35,092 nucleotides of DNA from Bacteroidia bacterium. GTDB taxonomy: Bacteria > Bacteroidota > Bacteroidia > Flavobacteriales_E > Vicingaceae. The notes beneath the pieces are model-generated. The model was not told the origin of the DNA, made no database searches, and saw only the letters and a list, made by a program, of their open reading frames with translations. The stretch lies in NCBI GenBank assembly GCA_030426475.1, contig JAUHYR010000023.1, positions 1-35,092 of the forward strand. The letters run 5' to 3'. Shown in pieces: positions 1-9,141 of the stretch. Numbering within the stretch: position 1 is the stretch's first letter; each line of letters opens with the position of its first letter. The translations under genes and the position numbers were made by a program.

Positions 1-119
1 CTTATGGAATTAAAGCAACTAAAAAGAAAGCTAAGGAAGAATGTAACGCTAAACAGGATAAGTTTATAAAAAATGCTAATAAGCAAAAGATTTACTGGCG
101 CTGTATGCTAAACAAATAG
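1..119 (+). CDS. C-terminal fragment of an unknown protein (5' end outside window)
   Basis: An open frame enters from the left edge (first whole codon at base 3) and runs 38 codons to TAG at 117-119. The visible tail is very rich in Lys, Asn and Gln, has two Cys, and ends in YWRCMLNK. No family is recognisable. It overlaps the convergent methyltransferase stop codon by 12 bases, as tightly packed convergent genes often do. It could also be chance open frame, since only 119 bases are visible. Confidence 0.4.
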   Translation, partial: YGIKATKKKAKEECNAKQDKFIKNANKQKIYWRCMLNK

Positions 120-641
120 GGCATTTCTATAATGCCACAGTACTACACCAAGACTTACCGATATATTTAACGAATGTTTAGTTCCTTCTTGGGGAATTTC
201 AATTATTTCATCACAGCTATTAATAATTTCTTGTGATACTCCGCCTACTTCACTGCCAAATACAAAAACAAATTTTTCATCTAGATTGGGTTTAAAGTTA
301 TTAAGGAAGATTTTTTTTTCTGCCTGCTCAATTCCTATAATTCTATAACTTTCCTTTTTTAAGCGCTCAAGCAACTCTAAAGGTGATTTAGCATATTCCC
401 AATTTACTGACTCTTCTGCACCTAAAGCAGTTTTCCTAATGTCTCTGTGCGGTGGAGTAGGTGTAATTCCACATAAATAAAGTTTTTCAACTAAAAAAGC
501 ATCACAGGTTCTAAAAACTGAACCAACATTATTCATGCTTCTCACATTATCTAAAACGATTCTTACAGGAAGTTTTTTAATTTTTTGAAAATCTTCTATT
601 GAAATTCTTTCCAACTCATGATTTCTTAACTTTCTGTTCAT
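108..641 (-). CDS. TrmH/SpoU-family RNA 2'-O-methyltransferase
   Basis: This is a SAM-dependent RNA ribose methyltransferase of the SPOUT (trefoil-knot) superfamily. All three SpoU motifs are visible: motif 1 LDNVRSMNNVGSVFRTCDAF, motif 2 FVFGSEVGGVS and motif 3 LNISVSLGVVLWHYR. The length of 177 residues matches the minimal catalytic domain without an N-terminal RNA-binding extension, as in TrmH/TrmL-like enzymes. I chose the ATG at 641 (MNRKLRNHELERI) because that is how relatives begin. The upstream ATG at 695 would lie at or before the start of transcription predicted from a TAnnTTTG box at 693-700. It is divergent from mutS. The substrate (tRNA or rRNA position) cannot be read from the sequence. 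Confidence 0.9.
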   Translation of the reverse strand: MNRKLRNHELERISIEDFQKIKKLPVRIVLDNVRSMNNVGSVFRTCDAFLVEKLYLCGITPTPPHRDIRKTALGAEESVNWEYAKSPLELLERLKKESYRIIGIEQAEKKIFLNNFKPNLDEKFVFVFGSEVGGVSQEIINSCDEIIEIPQEGTKHSLNISVSLGVVLWHYRNALFV

Positions 642-682
642 AATAAAAACCTTAAATATTCGGTGGTTACTGCTTAGCTTTT

Positions 683-690
683 TAAGTTTG
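683..690 (+). promoter_or_regulatory. Candidate -7 box for mutS (TAAGTTTG)
   Basis: TAAGTTTG matches the Bacteroidota -7 consensus TAnnTTTG exactly. Transcription would start near 695, about 17 bases before the TTG start of mutS. No clear TTG -33 element is seen at the expected distance. It forms one half of an 18-bp near-palindrome with the opposing box at 693-700. Confidence 0.5.
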
Positions 691-692
691 TG

Positions 693-700
693 CAAAGTTA
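693..700 (-). promoter_or_regulatory. Candidate -7 box for the TrmH-family gene (TAACTTTG)
   Basis: On the minus strand 700-693 reads TAACTTTG, an exact TAnnTTTG match. A TTTG at 719-716 lies 15 bases upstream, slightly short of usual -33 spacing. The predicted start near 687 supports the ATG at 641 over the one at 695. Confidence 0.5.
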
Positions 701-711
701 AAGGAATTTAA

Positions 712-3321
712 TTGGCAAAAAGTAAAACATCTGAAACACCATTAATGAAGCAATATAATGCCATCAAAGGAAAATATCCTGATGCATTGTTATTATTTAG
801 AGTGGGAGATTTTTATGAAACTTTTGGGTCAGATGCCATTATTGCATCTAAAATACTGGGAATTACTTTAACAAAAAGGAATAATGGGGCTGCAGGAAAA
901 ACAGAACTAGCCGGGTTTCCCCACCATGCTTTAGATACTTACCTTCCAAAATTAGTTAGAGCAGGGCAAAGAGTTGCTATTTGCGACCAACTGGAAGATC
1001 CCAAAAAAACAAAAACCATTGTTAAAAGAGGGGTAACGGAATTAGTTACTCCGGGAGTTTCATTAAACGATGAAGTTTTAGAACAGAAGTCGAATAATTT
1101 TTTAGCCTGTATTCACTTTGAAAAAAATAAGGCCGGAATAGCTTTTTTAGATATTTCTACGGGAGAGTTTTTGGTTGCGGAAGGAAATATGGCTTATATC
1201 AATAAGTTAATTCAGGGCTTTTCACCAAGTGAAATAGTTTTTCAGAAGAAGTATAAAGAAACATTTCAAACCGAATTTGGAAATAATCATTATATCTATT
1301 TTTTAGATGAATGGATGTTTACCTCAGAATATGCTACTGAGGTTTTACTCAAACATTTTCAAACTAAGTCTTTAAAGGGTTTTGGTGTTGTGAGTATGGA
1401 TTTGGGAGTTGTTGCTGCAGGAGTGGCACTACATTATCTTTCTGACACTCAACACGACCAACTCAAACATGTTTCCAAAATATCTAGGGTTGAGGAGGAT
1501 AATTATGTTTGGCTGGATAAATTTACGGTAAGGAATCTGGAGTTGTTTTATTCTCCCAATGAAAATGCAAAAACTCTTTTAGATGTAATTGATTTTACGT
1601 CTTCTCCAATGGGCGGTAGGTTATTAAAACGCTGGTTGGCTCTACCTCTTAAATCAAAAGAGGAAATAACGAAAAGATTAAATGTTGTAGAAGAGCTTTG
1701 TTCTGATGAAAATTTACGTTACAGCCTACAAGAACAATTAAACGGAATAGGAGATTTAGAACGATTAATTTCTAAAGTTGCCGTGCAGCGTGTTAATCCA
1801 AAAGAAGTGTATCACCTGAAAAGCTCTTTAGAGATTGTTTCGGAGATAAAAGCGTTATGTGAAAAATCATCAAAAAAAAGCTTGAAAGAAATAGCAAAGC
1901 AAATTGACAACTGTGATAAGCCAAAACAATTTATAGAAAAAACGATATTTAGCGAAGCTCCTTCTATAATTGGTAAAGGCAAGGTAATTAATGCAGGAGT
2001 TAACAATGAACTAGATGATTTAAGAAGCCTTGCCAGCTCAGGAAAAGATTACCTTACTAATCTTCAAAAAAGACTGACTGAAGAAACCGGAATATCAAGC
2101 TTGAAGATAGCTTTTAATAATGTTTTTGGCTATTACATTGAAGTTAGAAATACCCACAAAGATAAAGTGCCTCAAGACTGGATTAGAAAGCAAACGCTTG
2201 CTAATGCGGAACGATATATTACCGAAGAATTAAAGGAATATGAAACCAAGATTTTAGGAGCGGAAGAAAAAATATTGGCTATTGAAACTAAGGTGTTTTA
2301 CGATTTGGTTATTGAACTTTCTAATTACCTTTTACCTATTCAAAAAAACGCATATATCATTGCCCAATTAGATTGTTTGCAGTCTTTTGCCAGTTGTGCA
2401 ATAGAGAATGATTATACCAAACCGGAATTTATATCCGAAAACAGCCTTGATATTTCTGAAGGAAGACACCCGGTAATTGAAAAAACATTACCTATTGGAC
2501 AAGAATACGTTTCAAACAATATCTATTTGGATGATGCTACTCAGCAAATAATTATGATTACCGGCCCCAATATGGCGGGTAAGTCAGCTTTGCTAAGACA
2601 AACTGCTTTAATAGTTATTTTGGCTCAGATGGGAAGTTTTGTGCCTGCTAAAAAAGCTCGACTGGGTATTACCGATAAAATATTTACCAGAGTGGGTGCT
2701 TCAGATAACCTTTCAATGGGAGAATCTACTTTTATGGTAGAGATGAACGAAACTGCCAGTATTTTAAATAATCTTTCAAATAATAGTTTGGTGTTGTTAG
2801 ATGAAATAGGAAGAGGAACATCCACTTATGACGGAATATCTATAGCCTGGTCTATTGCTGAGTATATACATCAACACCCAAAGTTTAAGGCGAAAACACT
2901 ATTTGCAACCCATTATCATGAGTTAAATGAAATGGCAAAATCGTTTGAACGGATAAAAAACTATAATGTATCGGTTAAAGAAATTGATGGGAAGGTTTTA
3001 TTTTTAAGAAAGTTAGTTCCCGGAGGTAGTGAGCATAGCTTTGGAATACAAGTGGCTAAAATGGCCGGAATACCAAAATCAGTAGTGAATAAAGCGAACG
3101 AAGTATTAAAAAAACTAGAAAATTCTCATGTAGATGAAAAAACAAAAGCGGTAGTAAATGAAATAACCAATGATAATTTTCAGCTAAGCTTTTTTCAGCT
3201 AGATGATCCTGTGTTAGAACAAATCAAGGAAGATATTTTAGCGATTGACATTAATACGCTTACTCCCGTTGAAGCACTGATGAAGTTAAATGAAATTAAG
3301 AAGTTAGTTGGAGGGAAATAG
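712..3321 (+). CDS. mutS: DNA mismatch repair protein MutS
   Basis: MutS is the mismatch-recognition ATPase of methyl-independent mismatch repair; it binds mispairs and recruits MutL. At 869 residues it is normal length. The mismatch-wedge motif Phe-X-Glu is at residues 34-36 (GDFYE). The ATPase has Walker A GPNMAGKS at 618-625, the signature [11 protein letters not shown], Walker [17 protein letters not shown] around 693-708, and the switch ATHYHEL near 732. The start is TTG at 712: an in-frame stop (TAA 709-711) lies directly before it, AAGGA at 701-705 gives a plausible ribosome site, and the resulting N terminus matches relatives. The next in-frame ATG is residue 12. The gene is convergent with its downstream neighbour, with two bases between stop codons. 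MutL is not in the window. Confidence 0.98.
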   Translation: MAKSKTSETPLMKQYNAIKGKYPDALLLFRVGDFYETFGSDAIIASKILGITLTKRNNGAAGKTELAGFPHHALDTYLPKLVRAGQRVAICDQLEDPKKTKTIVKRGVTELVTPGVSLNDEVLEQKSNNFLACIHFEKNKAGIAFLDISTGEFLVAEGNMAYINKLIQGFSPSEIVFQKKYKETFQTEFGNNHYIYFLDEWMFTSEYATEVLLKHFQTKSLKGFGVVSMDLGVVAAGVALHYLSDTQHDQLKHVSKISRVEEDNYVWLDKFTVRNLELFYSPNENAKTLLDVIDFTSSPMGGRLLKRWLALPLKSKEEITKRLNVVEELCSDENLRYSLQEQLNGIGDLERLISKVAVQRVNPKEVYHLKSSLEIVSEIKALCEKSSKKSLKEIAKQIDNCDKPKQFIEKTIFSEAPSIIGKGKVINAGVNNELDDLRSLASSGKDYLTNLQKRLTEETGISSLKIAFNNVFGYYIEVRNTHKDKVPQDWIRKQTLANAERYITEELKEYETKILGAEEKILAIETKVFYDLVIELSNYLLPIQKNAYIIAQLDCLQSFASCAIENDYTKPEFISENSLDISEGRHPVIEKTLPIGQEYVSNNIYLDDATQQIIMITGPNMAGKSALLRQTALIVILAQMGSFVPAKKARLGITDKIFTRVGASDNLSMGESTFMVEMNETASILNNLSNNSLVLLDEIGRGTSTYDGISIAWSIAEYIHQHPKFKAKTLFATHYHELNEMAKSFERIKNYNVSVKEIDGKVLFLRKLVPGGSEHSFGIQVAKMAGIPKSVVNKANEVLKKLENSHVDEKTKAVVNEITNDNFQLSFFQLDDPVLEQIKEDILAIDINTLTPVEALMKLNEIKKLVGGK

Positions 3322-3323
3322 CT

Positions 3324-4697
3324 TTATTTAACTCTTTGCTCCAGCCAATTTTCTAAATCAAATTCTTTAAAATAATTTGGCTGTTCTTTTTTAAGTTCTC
3401 TCTTTATCTCTTCAAACAACTTTTTAGATTTAGATTTTTTTGTATTGGTAATTGCCAATAAACATTGAATAGTAAGAGAATCAATTTCACTCAATTTACC
3501 GGAAAGCAACATCTTTTTTTCTAGGTCAATTAGGTATTTATGCGCATAATTCAATTTCATTAATTCAATTTGGATAACGGCAAAAATAAAGTAGCAAAGT
3601 TTTTCAAAGACTGAATACCTTAAATTGTTTGACAGTGCCAATGGTAAAATCCACTTATGAGCATCTCTATATTTTTTATTTTGAAAACTTAATAAAGACA
3701 AATTGATGTATAGCAACTCGATTCTTTCACTTTCTCCTTCACACTTTTTAATTAAGTCCTCATTTTCTTTTATAAAATCATATCCTTTAGTATAATTTTT
3801 TTCTTGTAGATAGAAGTCTGATAGTGATATTAGTAGATTTATGTTATTTCTTGCATTTAGAGGCTTAGATTTTGTTTTTATATTTCTTGCTGTTAAATAT
3901 TGAAAAAAATATTCTTTTTTAAATCCATGCTTTTTAAGAAACTGTAAATAGTTATGACAATGAGTAATGTAAGAATGAATGGAAAAAATGTCAACATATG
4001 AATCTCTGAGTAGATGTAAATTTTTTTCATAAAGTTCTTGAATTTTTTCATAAGTCTCTTTAGTTTCTTTCACCTTATTTTGTTGACCATAAATTTCACA
4101 AACTACTTGATAATACATTAGTGTGGACTTTAAGGAGCGTTTTAACTCTATTTTTTTAGGCTTAATCACATCAGTAGGATTTATGCCTTTTAATAAGCTG
4201 GAACGATAAATTTCTTGTACCTTCTCTAAGTAAATTTCATCTTTAATCGAATTAGTAGAGTTCTCTAATTCGGTTAAATTCGTCTCATATTCATCAAAAT
4301 CAAAACAATTTAATCTAATATCATTTCTTTTTTTTAGTCTATAAAGTTTGATGAGGTGCTCATAAGAAGATACTTTTTTTGCCAGAGAAATACCCTTTTT
4401 TAATTGTTGTTGGACCATTTTAAAAAGACCTTTGGCGTAAAGAATATCTGCTAAATGGATAATATTATCCAACTCTCTTGAAATAGATAAATTCTCGTGA
4501 AACGAACTTAAACTAGAGAGGAGAGAGTTTAAAAGATAGTTTTTTGTCTTTGCAGAAAACTTTTTTTTATCAGAAGAATACTTCCCTTTATTAATGCAGT
4601 CAAATAGTGAAATACACTCTTTTGAGTTAGTATAAACTTTAAAATACCTCTTTTCGGCTTGAGTGAGATTATGTATTAATAACTCTAGCTTATCCAT
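3324..4697 (-). CDS. Helical TPR-like protein of unknown function, Bacteroidota family
   Basis: This 457-residue protein has no signal peptide or membrane segment and looks cytoplasmic. It is all-helical, rich in Lys, Leu and Glu, with regularly spaced Tyr and Leu pairs of the kind seen in degenerate tetratricopeptide arrays (for example near residues 95-135 and 285-400). The N terminus, LLIHNLTQAEKRYFKVY, resembles an opening (LTKSEKRYFKL) that I recall from uncharacterised Bacteroidota proteins. No catalytic motif is visible. It starts at ATG 4697 in an AT-rich spacer shared with the divergent surface-protein gene. A scaffold or regulatory role is a guess; function is unknown. Confidence 0.75.
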   Translation of the reverse strand: MDKLELLIHNLTQAEKRYFKVYTNSKECISLFDCINKGKYSSDKKKFSAKTKNYLLNSLLSSLSSFHENLSISRELDNIIHLADILYAKGLFKMVQQQLKKGISLAKKVSSYEHLIKLYRLKKRNDIRLNCFDFDEYETNLTELENSTNSIKDEIYLEKVQEIYRSSLLKGINPTDVIKPKKIELKRSLKSTLMYYQVVCEIYGQQNKVKETKETYEKIQELYEKNLHLLRDSYVDIFSIHSYITHCHNYLQFLKKHGFKKEYFFQYLTARNIKTKSKPLNARNNINLLISLSDFYLQEKNYTKGYDFIKENEDLIKKCEGESERIELLYINLSLLSFQNKKYRDAHKWILPLALSNNLRYSVFEKLCYFIFAVIQIELMKLNYAHKYLIDLEKKMLLSGKLSEIDSLTIQCLLAITNTKKSKSKKLFEEIKRELKKEQPNYFKEFDLENWLEQRVK

Positions 4698-4700
4698 ATT

Positions 4701-4781
4701 AATGAAAAGTAATTTTAAATTATTGTAAATAACATAAAATCAAATATATAAAATAAATATAAATTTAAATGAAAAGTAATT
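4701..4781. repeat. 14-bp direct repeat AATGAAAAGTAATT in a divergent intergenic spacer
   Basis: AATGAAAAGTAATT occurs at 4701-4714 and again at 4768-4781, 67 bases apart. Both copies lie between the TPR-like gene (minus) and the T9SS cargo gene (plus). They could be regulator half-sites or an accident of an extremely AT-rich spacer. Confidence 0.45.
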
Positions 4782-4796
4782 ATTTTATTTTTTTAC

Positions 4797-4828
4797 TTGT
4801 TATGAGGTTCAGTCCATCTTTACTATTG
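4797..4828 (+). promoter_or_regulatory. Candidate promoter for the T9SS cargo gene
   Basis: TTG at 4797-4799 and TACTATTG at 4821-4828 are separated by 21 bases. This fits the Bacteroidota arrangement TTG-N17-23-TAnnTTTG with one mismatch in the -7 box. The predicted start is about 15 bases before ATG 4848. Confidence 0.4.
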
Positions 4829-4847
4829 CATTAGTAATTAACCGACT

Positions 4848-7800
4848 ATGAAGTATCTGAATTTATTTTCTTATACATTTATTTTAATTCTCTTTTGTAC
4901 TGGCGTGACCTTATCTCAACCAGTTATTCTTTGGGATTCTACTTATGGTGGTTCAGGTCGTGACGGTGGGATGGAAATAATGAAGGTAAAAGGTGGCTTT
5001 ATGGCTGCAAGTAGAACGTCTTCTTTTGATTTCGATATAAACTCTCTTACAGACCCTGATGGTTCGGGAAGCCATTTCGGAGAAGAATTCTGGATAAAAA
5101 AACTAGACCCTAATGGACAAATTTTATGGCAAAATGCTATAGGAGGTTCCGGTAGTGAGCAAATAACAGCTTTTGATACAACATTGGATGGAGGATATAT
5201 TCTCACAGGGTTTATTTCTCCGGTTCAGAATGGGGATTTAGTTTTACCACCGGACGTTGACGGGAATTTTGGTTTTGGGGCAACAGATATTTGGGTGGTA
5301 AAAGTTGATGGAAATGGCTTAATACAATGGCAAAATCAAATTGGCGGAAATAGTTTTGATCAAGCTTTCGATATAATAAGCACTTCTGATGGAGGGTATT
5401 TAGTTGTAGGAAATACATATTCAACAACTGGCGATGCGCTTGCAATAACAGAGTGTGACGGAACAGGAAATCATGGCTCGGTTGATATATGGGTAATAAA
5501 ACTATCCTCAACAGGTAATATTCTGTGGAATAACCAGCTTGGTGGTTCCAGTTTTGATTATGGCGGTACCGCTGTTGAAATGAATAATGGCTATTTAATT
5601 TGTGGAGAAAGCTCTTCAAACAATGGTGATTTAGCATTACCAGATGCTGACGGAACACCGGCACATGGGAGTTATGACTACTATTTAGCAAAATTAAATA
5701 AGAATACTGGAGTAGTGATTTGGGACAATGCAATTGGTGGCTCAGGCTTAGATGTTACAAATGCAACACCTGGCCTAATAGCAACTTCAGATGGAAATTA
5801 TTTATTATGCGGGAGAAGTAACAGTACAAACGGAGACGCCCTTTCTATTAATGATGTTGATGGAAGTACGTTTCATGGCAGTCAGGATATGTGGGCAGTT
5901 AAGGTTGATCCTAATGGACAAATATTATGGCATAATATAATAGGAACAAGTGGATGGGATGAGCCACATGCCGCTCATGTAGCATGTGATGGAGGAATTG
6001 TTTTGTCAGGGTATTCTGACTTTGTTGGAATAGGTGGTGATAAAACAAGAGCCAACCCTAATGGTGGAAGAGCACCATGGTTGGTCAAACTTAATACTAC
6101 AACAGGCTTTATAGAATGGGATTATGCTTTTTCATCTGCAGGTGGAGTTACTACTTGGGATGGCCCTCACCTTGGTCTGAGTTATGGTAGTGACGCAGAT
6201 TTTTTTGTGATAATTGACTCTCTGGGTGGCGATTATTATTTTTGGAGCGCATCTGCAAATCCGGCAGGAGGAGATAAGAAATCAGGAATTCATGGAACAC
6301 AATCTACATCAAATTATGATTCTTGGTTGGTAAAACTTGCTTTTAGCAAGCCAACAGCAAATTTCACTCATGATACTGTTTGTGACGGCAGCCCAATGAG
6401 CTTTACAGATTTAAGCTCATTTATGAATATTCAACCAGCTCCCTTATACTACTGGAACTTTGGTGACCCTGCATCTGGCGCAGCAAACTTGTCAAACTTG
6501 AAAAATCCAATACATATTTTTTCGGGACCGGGAAACTATAATGTTCAACTAATAGTTCAATATGAATGTAAATACGATACTATTACAAAAACAGTAATAG
6601 TAGATCCTATTCCTACTATCACAAGCTCAGGAGCCACATTATGTTCAGGAAGTACAAGAAATTTAACAGCAACGCCTTCAGGCGGTTCTTGGTCAGTAGT
6701 GAGCGGACCAGGAACCATATCCGGCTCTACACTTTCTCCTACGGGAACAGGTACAATTACCATACAATACTCTTTAAATGGCTGTACAATTACTCAAGCA
6801 ATTAATGTAGGAGCAACAGTAATTAACAACCGCCCTACACAAACGTCTTGTGATAGTATACAAGTAAACGGTAACTGGTATTTTTCTAATCAAACGGTTA
6901 GCGATACTATAGTTGGCGGAGCATCCAATGGCTGTGATAGCATTATAAACACTCCTGTGATTATTAATACCTTTCAAATTATAAATAACAACATAACGGT
7001 TTGTGCAGCTAGCTTGCCTGTTGTAATTCATGGAATTCCAAGGGGCTCTGCCGGAGTATATAGCTTTACCTACACCGGAGCGAATACATGCGATAGTATT
7101 GTAAATACAACACTTATAATAAGTAATGCAGTCGTTAACAACCGTCCTACACAAACATCTTGCGATAGTATACAAGTAAATGGGAATTGGTACTTTTCGA
7201 ATCAAACAGTTAGCGATACTATAGTTGGCGGAGCATCTAATGGCTGTGATAGTGTTGTAAATACCCCTGTAGTTATTAAAAATGCTAGTTTTTCTACAAT
7301 TAATACTAGTTTTTGCGGAAGCTATACTAGCCCGAGCGGGAAAATATTTACCACAGCTGGAAACTATATGGACACGATTCCTAATACCAATGGTTGCGAT
7401 AGTGTAATATCAATTACCTTAACTAACGGTCCCGGCACAGTATACCCTGTTAACCTGACTGCCTGTGACAGTGCATTAATAAACGGCACATGGTATACAT
7501 TTAGTCAATTGGTCAGTGATACTTTTCCAACCATAGGCTGTGACAGTATTGTAAACACTACTCTTTCAATTAACAACAGCACCACTGGAACTATCAATAC
7601 TACTTTCTGTGGAAGCTATACCAGTCCAAGCGGGAAAATATTTACTACAGCTGGAAACTATATGGACACGATTCCTAATACCAATGGTTGCGATAGTGTA
7701 ATATCAATTACCTTAACTAACGGTCCCGGCACAGTATACCCTGTTAACCTGACTGCCTGTGACAGTGCATTAATAAATGGTACATGGTATACATTTAGTC

Positions 7801-9134
7801 AATTGGTCAGTGATACATTTCCTACAATAGGATGCGATAGCATTGTAAACACTAACTTAACTATAAATACGCCTACTAATAGTACTATTAATGTTATAGG
7901 AGCAGGAAGTTATGTTAGCCCAAGCGGAAACTATACATGGACAATTGCCGGAACCTATACAGATACAATAACAAATGCAAATGGTTGTGATAGTGTAATA
8001 ACAATAATACTAACCTTTGGTGTGGTTGACTCTGTTAGTGTGACTGCTTGTGATAGTGCATTGGTACAAGGGTTTTGGTATTATAATTCGCAAATAATAA
8101 ATGACACTATTCATGGAGGTGGACCTAATGGTTCAGATAGCGTAATAGTAACAACGTTAACAATTAATTATACAGTCGTATATAATGCACCTCAATTAGT
8201 AGGTTGTGATAGTGTAGTATTTAACGGAATAACATATTACAACAATCAAATAGTCAGCACAATATACCCGGGAGCTTCAGCGATGGGTTGTGATAGTATA
8301 GTTCAAACTCCAATAATTATTAATAGTGCAAGCTATACAAATTTATCTGGGAGTTTTTGTAATGGCGACAGTGTTTTGGTGTCTGGGAACTATTACTCCA
8401 ATGTAGGAACTTTCTATGATACATTATCTCACCCTATCACAGGCTGTGACAGTATATTGGTCATTACAATTACTATTAAGTTTCCTGAGTTTGGAGGAAT
8501 AGACACCTCTATATGTAGCAACGAAATACTAGTTATAGGAGGAGTTACAGTAACAGGAAAAGGATTGTATTACGACACTATTCCAGGAGGCGCAAGCAAT
8601 GGTTGTGATTTAATTAATATTTACAATGTAACAATAAAACCGGACGCAATAATAAAAGCATTTTCACCGGATAGTTTATTATGTTTTGGGGACTCTTCCA
8701 AACTAATAGCAGTCGGTGGAAATAATTATACTTGGTGGAATATGAGCGAGACAGGAAGCGGGTTTTATGTAAAACCAACAGAAACAACCACTTACACTGT
8801 TTTTGACTCTACTCTTTGTGGAATACCATCTTCACAAGTAACAATAACAGTCCTGGATGAAGCAATATTTTATGTTCCAAATGTTTTTTCGCCTAATGGA
8901 GATAATAATAATGATGTATTTCAGGTAAAAGCCAGAGGAGTAGAAAGTTTTTATATTATGATTTATGACAGATGGGGAGAGAAAGTTTTTGAAAGCGAAG
9001 ATGTAAATGAAACATGGGACGGCACCTTAAGAAACAAACCGATGAATGTTGGAGTATTTGTTTACTATGTAAAGGCAAAGCTGAAATGTGGAAAAGAAAT
9101 TGAAGAAAAAGGAGAAGTTTCAATACTTAAATAA
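4848..9134 (+). CDS. Giant secreted surface protein: beta-propeller-like repeats, PKD domain, GCDS repeats, T9SS type-B sorting domain
   Basis: This 1428-residue protein is exported by Sec (signal peptide, residues 1 to about 23) and then by the type IX secretion system. Residues 25-500 hold about seven propeller-like repeats, each opening ILWxNxIGGSGxD and followed by DGGYLLxG and a D-rich loop. A PKD-like domain follows at about 503-590 (core YYWNFGDP). Residues 600-1270 are tandem modules built on CDS-x-NGxWY-x-SQxVxDT and GCDS, each carrying paired Cys. The C terminus, from about 1335, is a gliding-motility/CHU_C type-B sorting domain (YVPNVFSPNGDNNNDVF, IYDRWGEKVFES, TWDGT). The PorP/SprF partner gene starts 7 bases downstream. 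A role in adhesion or gliding is inferred from architecture; the ligand is unknown. Confidence 0.92.
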   Translation: MKYLNLFSYTFILILFCTGVTLSQPVILWDSTYGGSGRDGGMEIMKVKGGFMAASRTSSFDFDINSLTDPDGSGSHFGEEFWIKKLDPNGQILWQNAIGGSGSEQITAFDTTLDGGYILTGFISPVQNGDLVLPPDVDGNFGFGATDIWVVKVDGNGLIQWQNQIGGNSFDQAFDIISTSDGGYLVVGNTYSTTGDALAITECDGTGNHGSVDIWVIKLSSTGNILWNNQLGGSSFDYGGTAVEMNNGYLICGESSSNNGDLALPDADGTPAHGSYDYYLAKLNKNTGVVIWDNAIGGSGLDVTNATPGLIATSDGNYLLCGRSNSTNGDALSINDVDGSTFHGSQDMWAVKVDPNGQILWHNIIGTSGWDEPHAAHVACDGGIVLSGYSDFVGIGGDKTRANPNGGRAPWLVKLNTTTGFIEWDYAFSSAGGVTTWDGPHLGLSYGSDADFFVIIDSLGGDYYFWSASANPAGGDKKSGIHGTQSTSNYDSWLVKLAFSKPTANFTHDTVCDGSPMSFTDLSSFMNIQPAPLYYWNFGDPASGAANLSNLKNPIHIFSGPGNYNVQLIVQYECKYDTITKTVIVDPIPTITSSGATLCSGSTRNLTATPSGGSWSVVSGPGTISGSTLSPTGTGTITIQYSLNGCTITQAINVGATVINNRPTQTSCDSIQVNGNWYFSNQTVSDTIVGGASNGCDSIINTPVIINTFQIINNNITVCAASLPVVIHGIPRGSAGVYSFTYTGANTCDSIVNTTLIISNAVVNNRPTQTSCDSIQVNGNWYFSNQTVSDTIVGGASNGCDSVVNTPVVIKNASFSTINTSFCGSYTSPSGKIFTTAGNYMDTIPNTNGCDSVISITLTNGPGTVYPVNLTACDSALINGTWYTFSQLVSDTFPTIGCDSIVNTTLSINNSTTGTINTTFCGSYTSPSGKIFTTAGNYMDTIPNTNGCDSVISITLTNGPGTVYPVNLTACDSALINGTWYTFSQLVSDTFPTIGCDSIVNTNLTINTPTNSTINVIGAGSYVSPSGNYTWTIAGTYTDTITNANGCDSVITIILTFGVVDSVSVTACDSALVQGFWYYNSQIINDTIHGGGPNGSDSVIVTTLTINYTVVYNAPQLVGCDSVVFNGITYYNNQIVSTIYPGASAMGCDSIVQTPIIINSASYTNLSGSFCNGDSVLVSGNYYSNVGTFYDTLSHPITGCDSILVITITIKFPEFGGIDTSICSNEILVIGGVTVTGKGLYYDTIPGGASNGCDLINIYNVTIKPDAIIKAFSPDSLLCFGDSSKLIAVGGNNYTWWNMSETGSGFYVKPTETTTYTVFDSTLCGIPSSQVTITVLDEAIFYVPNVFSPNGDNNNDVFQVKARGVESFYIMIYDRWGEKVFESEDVNETWDGTLRNKPMNVGVFVYYVKAKLKCGKEIEEKGEVSILK
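6825..7276 (+). repeat. Diverged tandem duplication inside the T9SS cargo gene (312-bp period)
   Basis: Segments 6825-6964 and 7137-7276 encode nearly the same peptide, running from NNRPTQTSCDSIQVNGNWYF to GGASNGCDS. They differ at roughly a dozen bases, almost all in third codon positions, until the last few residues. The period is 312 bp (104 codons). Confidence 0.9.
7353..7777 (+). repeat. Near-identical tandem duplication inside the T9SS cargo gene (294-bp period)
   Basis: Bases 7353-7483 and 7647-7777 are identical over 131 bp with a 294-bp (98-codon) offset. Similarity continues on both sides with scattered differences. The duplicated module runs from FCGSYTSPSGKIFTTAGNY through NGTWYTFSQLVSDTFPTIG. 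Short-read assembly could collapse or expand this region. Confidence 0.95.
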
Positions 9135-9141
9135 CAGAGAG

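Noticed and set aside
642-695. Longer N terminus for the TrmH-family protein from ATG 695
   Set aside because: The extra 18 residues do not match relatives as I know them, and the predicted transcription start lies downstream of that ATG.
5212-5733. Minus-strand open frame of 173 codons within the cargo gene
   Set aside because: The His/Leu/Gln-rich product resembles no protein and is a shadow of the propeller repeats on the other strand.
6774-7205. Minus-strand open frame of 143 codons in the repeat region
   Set aside because: It is a repeat-driven shadow of the GCDS modules; its product has no recognisable motif.
6825-8640. CRISPR-like or non-coding repeat array
   Set aside because: All repeat periods are multiples of three, the frame is continuous and differences are mostly silent, so these are protein modules.
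9088-9141. Start of the PorP/SprF-family protein at ATG 9088 inside the cargo gene
   Set aside because: It would place 18 mostly charged residues before a good signal peptide that begins at ATG 9142.
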